Source: Amyloporia xantha | Taxonomy: Eukaryota > Basidiomycota > Agaricomycetes > Polyporales > Adustoporiaceae | Length of the DNA stretch: 64,000 nt | NCBI GenBank assembly: GCA_036971615.1 | Contig: JAYKKR010000028.1 | Coordinates: 496,001-560,000, forward strand | Direction: 5' to 3' | In this document: positions 56,066 to 64,000 of the stretch, piece after piece | How positions within the stretch are numbered: position 1 is the stretch's first letter | How the letters are laid out: each line of letters starts with the position of its first letter | Program-made: the position numbers and the translations under genes | The notes under the pieces: generated by a model | Database searches by the model: none | Told to the model about the DNA's origin: nothing | Seen by the model: the letters and a program-made list of their open reading frames with translations, nothing else

Positions 56066-56552
56066 ACTGTCGAACGCTCATCAATTCATCCGCACATTGC
56101 GGAGAATTCTCCGCCTTGGCGCGACCATGACCAAAAAAGTAACTTGTTACCTCCATATCACGAACGCCGTCCCATCGGTGCCATTTGACTCAGCGCGAGC
56201 TCGCAGAGAAGCATGATCTCATGAGCACTGCTGGCCCGCGATTTACCGGAGTCACGGAACATTTGTACCCTAGAGGCACAGACGGATCCATATACAGAGA
56301 ACCGACGATGGATCACGTTCCACATGATGAGATGGAAACTGCGATGCATGAGTATAGTGTCGCATTCTATTCGTGCGCGCACGGTCCAATAGCATTCTCG
56401 GTGTTTACCTCAGACCTATAAGAAAGCAATGATTATTGTCTGCCTGGCCGTTTTACAAAATATAAGAGGAAGAGTCGAGCACCAACACCCTCGACTACCC
56501 CACACCACGCGATCACTCACTCATTTCCTAACTCTCTTCTCCCCTATCCACA

Positions 56553-56707
56553 ATGTCTGTGAGTATCAGGGGGGTCCTGTTCGCTCTTCAATACGACTCA
56601 CCCATTGGAATTCACAGGACACCGTGAAGTGCGCTAACACCGAGGCCAACGGCGGCACCTGCTCCTGGCCGACATGCGGCTGCGCTGAGCCTCCCAAGAG
56701 CAAGTGA
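56553..56707 (+). CDS. 31-aa cysteine peptide gene, copy J
   Basis: Exon 1 is 56,553-56,558, the intron 56,559-56,617 (59 nt) and exon 2 is 56,618-56,707. Consensus peptide. TATAAGAGG at 56,461-56,469 and the GAAGAGTCGAGCACCAACACC leader are near-copies of those of E and F. Confidence 0.85.
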
Positions 56708-57625
56708 TTTCCATATTCCTTCTTGTTCTGATTATGTGCGAAGTACGTACTTTACTCGGTGCTGAGGGGTACAATCACAGAACAGCTCTTGCATAGCAGC
56801 GAATACGGAGCAGAGGCGAGAAAATTCTGGGGTCATGTTTGCAATGTATCTATACGCTTTGTGATGTAGATCAGGGATAGACAGACATTGTCTTTAATAT
56901 GCTGTAGCTATCATTGTATGAAAGCAACTGTGCACCCGCTGGTTGGTTCATCCTTCCACGTTGCCGGCTCATGAGAATACAAGATGTTACAATTCGAGTG
57001 AGAACACAGCTACAATGTAGCGCAGAGTACATCAGTCGAGCGACATTATTATGATCACATACTGAACTGACTTTCAAGCTGTCAGACGGACGTCGACGGC
57101 TGCAGAAGGAGACGACCTTACGCGACCCGTCTTCATGCCACACGCCCGGCGTCTGACTGTCAGTGTGTGGTTAGTGGTTGTAAATATAATATCTGTGTCC
57201 AACATCAGCAAGGCCAGAGACAGCAATGGCAATGCGATAGAACCTAAAGAAGGGTTTAGCACTGGCTTTGACAGGTACGAATGGCGCCGTTTCGATCATC
57301 CTATTAATTCAACCGAATAGTCACCCCGTGCCATTCGTCTGCAGCATCTCGGTACGGTCGAAAAGGCAGCAGATATAATCTCACAGATGAACGCAAGCGT
57401 CTAGCATGCAGGTTTAGTAGTCTGTATGGTCGTTAGTAACACAACGCCTGATGTCACTACATACCTCCAAAGGACAATGCCAATACTAGTAATCAAACTA
57501 GTGGTAGTAGCATGGAATTGCTCAACCTCCTAGGAGACACAGACAACATAGGACACAGACCTATTCAGCCCACGACACGGCTGGGACAAACGAGCACTGG
57601 ACTGCGGGGAGGCTTGGTTTCTACT

Positions 57626-57671
57626 GAACGCGTCCAGTCACAAACGCGTTACTAAGTGTGACAAACGCGTC
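57626..57671 (+). repeat. MluI-box (ACGCGT) triplet, copy 3
   Basis: Three ACGCGT boxes within 46 bp, two of them preceded by (G)TCACAA/GTGACAA. This is a diverged, extended version of the repeats at 4,317 and 40,862. Confidence 0.45.
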
Positions 57672-58383
57672 TGCACGTTCAATTTCTCTCAAGTCCCCGT
57701 TGTCCATTGTACAACGATCCGATATGCCCAATACGGCGGTCAAACAATATAGACGCACTGCAGATGAGTACAGATGTCCCGATATGATACATGCACCGCG
57801 GTCGGGATCTGTTGTTCGAAAGCTGAACTCCTTCCGGACATTTTCCGTCGCTGATAACATTAACCAAAGGAGGACAATCTATTGATTCTGGGTCCGAACA
57901 TAGGCTGGCTGGCCAATCAGAGGCCGTTCTTCAGGATGTTCAAATTCCGAAAACACCAAAAGTCTGTAGTCAGAAAATGACTTCCCTATCGGAAAATGTC
58001 TGAGAGATGTTCGCCCGTCGAACATCTCATCTAGCCCGCGGTGATGCATAGCAATCGCAACGCCTCGGCTAAGTACAAGGACAAGACAACTAGCGCCGTG
58101 GCGTGGAGGAAAAGTTTGAATGTTGACCAACCACCGTCCTCAGAATATCCAGCCGCAGATTCCGAACTCCGGCGGAGATGAACGCTGTGGGCGTCTTCGA
58201 TGTGGCTGACATCGAGGCTGACATCGAGGCTGGCTAGAATCACGCGCCGTGCCGCACTCACCAAACCTATAAAGAGCCGTCCAGAACGCCGCATTCCCCA
58301 ACACTCCTTCAACAGGTACGTCCTCTATGTCCCGTCCCTACCCATCCGACACTCGACCGTCTGCTCCTTGCTAAACTTGACAA

Positions 58384-59005
58384 CTAGGCACGTGGACAAG
58401 AACAAGAGCAAGTCAAGAATTTCGTCCTTCAGGTGAGCAGCACCATACACTTACTGTGGCGCCATCTCATCTGCATCCGTGTGTTTGCTTCCTGGGGCCC
58501 CGCAGCAAAGCATAGTCCATCCTTATGGGACTACAGTCGTTGCCCTTCAAAATAAATAAATGAAACAAAAATAATGAAAATAAAAATAACGCCAGTCAAG
58601 CGGTGAAGGATAGGCGAATGTTCTCGTCCTTCAGGTGAGCAGCACCACACACTCACCGTATTCGTCGCCTCATTTATACATGCGTCGTCAGTTGTGGGCA
58701 TTATATATGCCTCCTGGGGCCCCGCAGCAAAGCATAGTCCATCCCCATGGGACTACAGTCGTTGCCCCCGACGCAGTTAGTCGGGCGGAGTCCGACGGCG
58801 CAGTTTGTGGGTGGGAGCGGCACCCGTTCTGGGTGTTTCCGTTCCTGGCGAGAAGGCGTCGAGAAGAACAGCTCCTCGTCAAGCATCCGGGGGGCTGACA
58901 TCGGCGGTGCTTGCGCCGCACGATGAAGACGTCGAAGATTCAAGATAAATAAATGAAACAACAATAATAATAACGCCTGTCAAGCGGTGAAGGATAGGCT
59001 CAATT
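58384..59005 (+). repeat. Imperfect tandem duplication, noncoding
   Basis: Two units share, in order, TCGTCCTTCAG/GTGAGCAGCACC (a good splice-donor context), a CTGGGGCCCCGCAGCAAAG stretch, a short hairpin (AGTCC...GGACT), AATAAATAAATGAAACAA and GTCAAGCGGTGAAGGATAGGC. The second unit has a GC-rich insert of about 120 bp. Similar TCGTCCTTCAGG sequence occurs at 41,440. The pattern suggests exon-like pieces of a repeated noncoding transcript. Confidence 0.55.
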
Positions 59006-60236
59006 CATCAAGCGCACAACAGGGTGCTCAGCCTACGCAAGAAAACACTTACTATTTTACAGCGAGTCGTATGACTATATAAACGGATGATGATGAAACG
59101 CGCGCGAGTGGCGAGGGGTGGCGGTTCTTGCGACTGTCACCCCCAGTGGGATATATCAAGGTCCGTTCCTCGTCGTGTTTCCAGTGCCGTATGAGCTGAT
59201 CATTGTCGCATCCAGAAAAGTGTGCATCAAGAATTTAAGACCCTGCAAGACTCCTAGACGCAAGCAGGACTAGCAAGCGGTCAAACGTGTGCCTCAAGCT
59301 AGAATGCATCAACATGCACTATTCTTCAAACAGTCCGACGTTGACGCCGCGTCTGGAGGGAATAGACTTCCGTCGGTTGCAGTTGGTGCGTTGACCTCTT
59401 TACCCTGTCGCCCATTTACTCTAGTAGCCACGACGGCGAAGAGGAAGATGAAGAGGCTCGATGTGAAAGACGTGTGGAGGTTAGCGGGGAGGTCCCGAGG
59501 TAGGGGTCGGCTTCGCCTTTGGGAGTCGGTCCTGGCGCAGGCCTTTTCGTGGCCCTCGGGATAAGTACCCATCTGCATCCCTGCTTGTCGAGGCTGCGGT
59601 GGGGAAACTAACATGCGCCAAAATAGTTTTCAAATGTTTTTGTAATTTTACGATCAATGTCTATGACCAGAAATGAATACATACCTTCTCCAGTCATATG
59701 ATACATTAAGACATTAAGCATGATATGTCTCGTATCGTTGAGGCGATAGTATTCTGGCGTGTATATTTCTATAAAAGCAGTTCTGCTAGAAGTCCACGAC
59801 TAACAGGTTCACAGGCGGAACAGAGAGAATCAAGGATTACTGAAAATATAGATGACCCTTTAGCTGTCGGAACATGTCGAGTACTGCTGACCCGCACCCT
59901 CGCTGAACATAAGCCGTTCGATGGACACATAAATTGTGTATCATAGTGGCACAGAGAGATCCATATTAAGAAGAGCGAAGGTGGAACACTTCCCACAGAT
60001 CGCGAGAGAAGCATAACCAAGCAGAACTTGACATACCGTCGCATTCTGATTGGTAGATGACCAGACCAATGCAGTCTAAGACATTTACCTGAAGCCTATA
60101 GGAAATGAGAAATTACTGTTGACGCCGCACCACTGTGAGCTATAAGAGGCAGGGTTGACTACCGCTAACTTCAAGTCCTCGACTACCTCACACAACTTTC
60201 CATTTGCGTTCCAACACTCTTCCCAACTTATCAACA

Positions 60237-60391
60237 ATGTCTGTGGGTATCAGTGAGGTCCTATCTGCTCGTGGACACGACTCACCTTTCGTACTTCACA
60301 GGACACCGTGAAGTGCGCTAACACCGAGGCCAACGGCGGCACATGCTCGTGGCCGACATGCGGCTGCGCTGAGCCTCCCAAGAGCAAGTAG
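60237..60391 (+). CDS. 31-aa cysteine peptide gene, copy K
   Basis: Exon 1 is 60,237-60,242, the intron 60,243-60,301 (59 nt, donor GTGGGT instead of GTGAGT) and exon 2 is 60,302-60,391. Consensus peptide, but the stop is TAG instead of TGA. TATAAGAGG at 60,141-60,149. Confidence 0.85.
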
Positions 60392-60903
60392 ATGCGATAC
60401 TCCTCTTGCAGCTGCGCATATTGAGGGTGAGTGTTTCCTATGCCACCATGGATGGGTCGGAGGATCTGATAACCTCACATCTAGACCATCATCGTTACCC
60501 TGTGCGGCGATAGTTTTGCGTTGATATATGTATCAGTTCGACGTGAGGCATAGCGGCCAGTATGTTTCTGCATTGCAGCTATTATCAAATGACGAGATGA
60601 TTCGCATTTCAATCTTTTCTGAAAGTCTGAGCTGCGAGAATTATACGGAGTGAACGAACTACTAGTATAGTGCAAGCATTGGAATCACAAGCTCTGAGGC
60701 ATCGTAATAAGCGTAAAGCTGGTGGAATATCTAGTTCTCTGTCGAAGAGGGGGTCCCACTTGTACAGAGTAACGCAAGTGTGGCTGTCGTCCAACCTGGG
60801 GGTCGGACACGTAAACACGATCACGTGATTTCCGCGCTCACGTTGAACGCGAATGCATCTGACCCCACGCCACCAACTCACTCTCTACAACTCACTCTCT
60901 ACA

Positions 60904-63900
60904 ATGCCTTCTGTGCCCGCAAAGTCTCGTCAAACAGCCTCTCGTATAGGTCGGCCAGCTGCGAAGTCGAAAGTGCCTGCTGTTTCACCTGAGGAGCTGG
61001 CGACACAAATCGCTACCAAATTGACAATTTCTGACCCGAAATCGAAAGGGAAAGCGAAGGCCAAGAATTTGTCTTGTGAAAATTCTCCAGATGAACGTCG
61101 CACGAATGCAATGCGTGCGGTCAACACAGCTTCTCAAAACCTTGCCTCTCTCGAGAAAGAGAAATCCCCGCGGAATGTACGAAGTGTTGGGAGCTGGGTA
61201 GCTTCGGCGAGGAGCTCTTTGACAGAGCTGCGAGAACTGTGTCCGGGCGATGTTGACACTGAGCGTGCAGCATCGAGCATTATTGGCAAGCTTGTCTCAC
61301 TTGAGCTGGTACGTGACTTAGAGGTCGCTGAAGCCCATTGTAGACTGACCATTTGAACCTCAGCACAGCTCAGCAATGCAGTTACTTGAGGACATGCGTC
61401 CGGCACTCATTGCTATTTACATGCAAGAACACGAATCACCACGAAAGTCTGCAATGCAACTTTTGACTCTCCCTATCGTCCATGATGACAATCGCCCTTC
61501 AGAAGTTGTACTTACCCTCGTTGCGACATTCCTGCTGCATGCATTGACTCTCCACTGCCGAAAACCGACCGACTTCCCGGAATTCCTCGCGGTTCTACAT
61601 GATCTTGCGCTTCCTACATTACTTCCATGGGCCCCGCATTTTGTGAACCTGCCACCGAAGCAGCACGACGCGCTATTCACACGGGCTTACACGGCTGTGG
61701 CGAAGATGGTCCCTCCAGCTGATGCTACACCGGTCCAGAAGTTCCAGCTGAAGAAGTATGCACTGTTTTGTCTTGTGCGTACTCGCCCCGGCGTGATCCT
61801 CGCAAACACGTTCTGGGACCAGGCAGTAAAGTGGACCCATGGGTATACGGCGGAGCGTGAGACTGAAGAAGACTCACGTAAGGAGTCGACAGCAAAGACA
61901 GTTCTGAACACATTCGAGGAGCTAGTGCGCTGCGTAGAAGGGCGTGACGATCGAGAGATATTCTTGCAGGGCCAGGGATTCACTAAATTCTGTGAGTTCT
62001 GGGTGGGCTGGGCAAAGCAGGTAGGTCGTGGTTGATTCCAATTCCTCTCCTGCCGCTTCTCGGTGTTTCTAATTGATCATTGCGACAGGCAGGGGATCTT
62101 CGTACTCTGGACAGGATCATGACCCTGATGCGCAGTAGCTCGGACGCTCTTCTACGCGCAGTTTCTCAGCCTTCGGTCGCTTCCTCCAGTCAACTCAGTC
62201 ATCAGGACGGCATGAATGAGCACAGGACCTACGATCAAGGTCATATGATGTTGGAAGCTGCTACTGTATGCACCGCACTCGCTCAGGCGGGTACACTTTT
62301 CGAAAGATGGGCAGGTGAGCCATATCTATCGACCTACGCGTACAATCTCGTGTCGAGTCCTAATATCTCGTTTCTAGAATGCTCAGTTAACGACAAGGCT
62401 GTTCGTCTCGAGGGTGCCCTCGAGACCATTAAGGCATCCTCCCATTTCCTCTCCTATCATCGCACAGATCTTAGTTCGAAGGCTTCCACAGGGAGCAATG
62501 ACATCAGAGCGAAAGTGCGTCGTGCACTGGAAAGACTGCGCCGGGCAGTAGCAAGAGTTCTGGAATCACCTACATCCGAGGGCGGATTTCCTGAGGACCA
62601 AGTCCGAGGTGCAAGGGTCGTTTTAGAAACCGTTGCTGAGGTACTAGTGGCTGCTATTCAAGAGGTGCGGTGTCGATCATTATCCTTGTTATCCACAATC
62701 GCCTGAGCGATTTTTGCTGATGTCCATCTGTTTTCGTTGAACGCATCATGGCGCGAATATCTAGGGTATCGAAGGTGGCAAAAGTGTAGAGGCTGACACG
62801 GATATATTCACGCCGGCCTTGGACTCTCTTCTGATCCTCGCACGGACAGTGCTGGTCGTGCGTAACCCTGACACTTATGGGAAGTCATGGGAGCTTCTCC
62901 AACATGCGAAGGAACTGGTGCTCCGGAGTATCACTGAAGCAAAGCGAGAAACTCTCCTCGGGACGGATGTAACCGTCGAAGAGGATGGAGTATAAGGAGA
63001 ATTACAATGGAGGTCACCACCCGGCAGGCAGTCTGGTACTTGCGAACTATGTCCGTTGTGTCGCAGGCGCCTTCCACAATATCGCAGGCACACTGTATCA
63101 GGCTGACAGGATTTCGCACGCCATACGATTCCTGAACGAAGGATGTGAGCTGGGCAGACGAGCACTCGTCATGCATCACAGATGTTTACGGTTTGGATCT
63201 GTACCAAAAGAGGATGAAAAGGAGAGGGACGTTGAGGGGTGGAGGCAGTTAGAGGAGCAATTATGGCGTCGGTGGGAAATACTGGGTGTATGCCAAGCCA
63301 AAATTGGAGATCGCAGAGTATGTTGGCCTTCTCACTTTCCGACGTCGTATGACTTATTCCGTTTCCACAGCTCGCATGTCATGCATTCCGGGAATGCATC
63401 AGGGCGTTCCCTTTCAGCCAGATTCCATTTGAGGAATTACTGCGAACATCCACCGTTGCGGCAGTCTTTGAGGGATCGACAATTCTGAAGCAGCTAGGCG
63501 GAGTTGTCGACAGAGTCACTTATATAAGCGCATGCGACTTATTTCTCGAGCCTTCAGCTATATCGGCAAAATCGTGGTACATGGCTGTCGATGACGCAGC
63601 TGAATTGCATCCTCAAACTGGGGCTGCAATCATCCATGAGCGAGAACTGAGGTGTATAATTGGCGCATTGCTCGAGCGTCAAGTCGCAAGCCTTGTCGGG
63701 AGCAAATGGAAGCGGGGAGTGCATCATGTTATTCAGCAGTTGCTGATCGACGCGCAAACCGTGTACAACACGCGCGACACTCCAATCAGGAGAGCCAGAA
63801 TCGTCTTGGACGCTTTGGAGATGGAGTACTATGGCGGCACACAAATAGGGCCAGTGCTGATACTGGGATTGAGCGTGGAGGAAGTGGAAGAACAGGCCAA

Positions 63901-64000
63901 ACATTTGCTGGGCCAAGAAGTAAGCAGTATTAACCACTTATCTTTGTTCTGTTGCTGACGCGTAACTAAGAACGCTGGTCTCGACTCCGGCCTTGAACGA
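60904..64000 (+). CDS. Separase-like protein, 5' part (runs off the window)
   Basis: Exons 60,904-61,308, 61,364-62,020, 62,089-62,664 and 62,765 onward, with more exons to the window edge. The N-terminus is basic (MPSVPAKSRQTASRIGRPAAKSK). The body is long alpha-helical, TPR-like sequence (ERAASSIIGKLVSLE, LANYVRCVAGAFHNIAGTLYQADR, AIRFLNEGCELG, RRWEILGVCQAKIGDRR, IPFEELLRTSTVAAVFEGS). This matches the large N-terminal helical region of fungal separase (Esp1/Cut1), the cysteine protease that cleaves cohesin at anaphase. The catalytic domain would lie beyond 64,000, so the call rests on the helical part only. At about 62,985 one frame meets a TAA while the next opens seamlessly: a missed intron or a 1-nt frameshift. 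Confidence 0.65.

Larger units (their letters stand above)
56708..60236. other. Gene-poor stretch with repeats
   Basis: Holds a third MluI-box repeat (57,626-57,671), the CGAGGCTGACAT repeat near 58,205 and a noncoding tandem duplication (58,384-59,005). No protein-coding gene is supported. Plus frames of 70-90 codons have no domain. Confidence 0.45.

Noticed and set aside
3481..60391. Peptide family as MSDIN-type cyclic peptide precursors
   Set aside because: Only the first residues (MSD after splicing) are similar. There is no conserved leader proline, variable core or MSDIN follower; instead the whole peptide is invariant.
1..64000. CRISPR arrays, rRNA or tRNA genes
   Set aside because: No regularly spaced direct repeats, no rRNA-like conserved stretches and no convincing tRNA cloverleaf were seen by reading. 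A tRNA scan was not possible.

Overview
The window is nuclear DNA from a basidiomycete fungus, most likely a mushroom-forming Agaricomycete. Genes carry many short introns (about 50-75 nt, GTRNGT...YAG). The gene families present (F-box/leucine-rich-type proteins, a tyrosine-kinase-like kinase, a class-E P450, chromodomain Ty3/Gypsy elements) are typical of that group. The species cannot be fixed from the sequence.

Layout. 0-2.2 kb: no gene supported. 2.2-8.5 kb: left arm of a large, diverged inverted duplication, with a 175-aa orphan gene, three tiny cysteine-peptide genes on the minus strand and a kinase gene found only in this arm. 9.17-30.0 kb: a Ty3/Gypsy element (element 1; 277-bp LTRs, target duplication GTAAG). 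Its protease codons are split by a second, complete Ty3/Gypsy chromovirus (element 2, 14,481-26,128; 1,050-bp LTRs, target duplication CAAGT). 30.3-36.5 kb: two conserved housekeeping-type genes, an Ish1/Msc1-like protein and an amino-acid/GABA-type permease. 36.9-44.9 kb: more copies of the tiny peptide gene and the right arm of the inverted duplication. 46.3-55.2 kb: two F-box genes and a P450. 55.9-60.4 kb: further peptide-gene copies, one dead, and a noncoding tandem repeat. 60.9-64.0 kb: the 5' part of a separase-like gene that runs off the window.

Two systems stand out. First, a dispersed multigene family: 11 loci of an identically spliced mini-gene (two-codon exon 1, 53-75-nt intron, 90-nt exon 2). 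Nine encode exactly the same 31-residue, four-cysteine peptide despite many synonymous differences. Second, element 2 is saturated with the hexamer AGACCG/CGGTCT on both strands, in LTRs, untranslated and coding DNA and in every reading frame. It also encodes an antisense, five-exon protein with a Zn2Cys6-like cysteine cluster, the kind of domain that reads CGG triplets, plus a 264-aa accessory ORF. A self-recognition or anti-silencing system analogous to plant VANDAL/VANC elements is a testable inference.

Both LTR pairs look identical by eye, so both insertions are recent. The outer element has nevertheless acquired a frameshift and the nested insertion.
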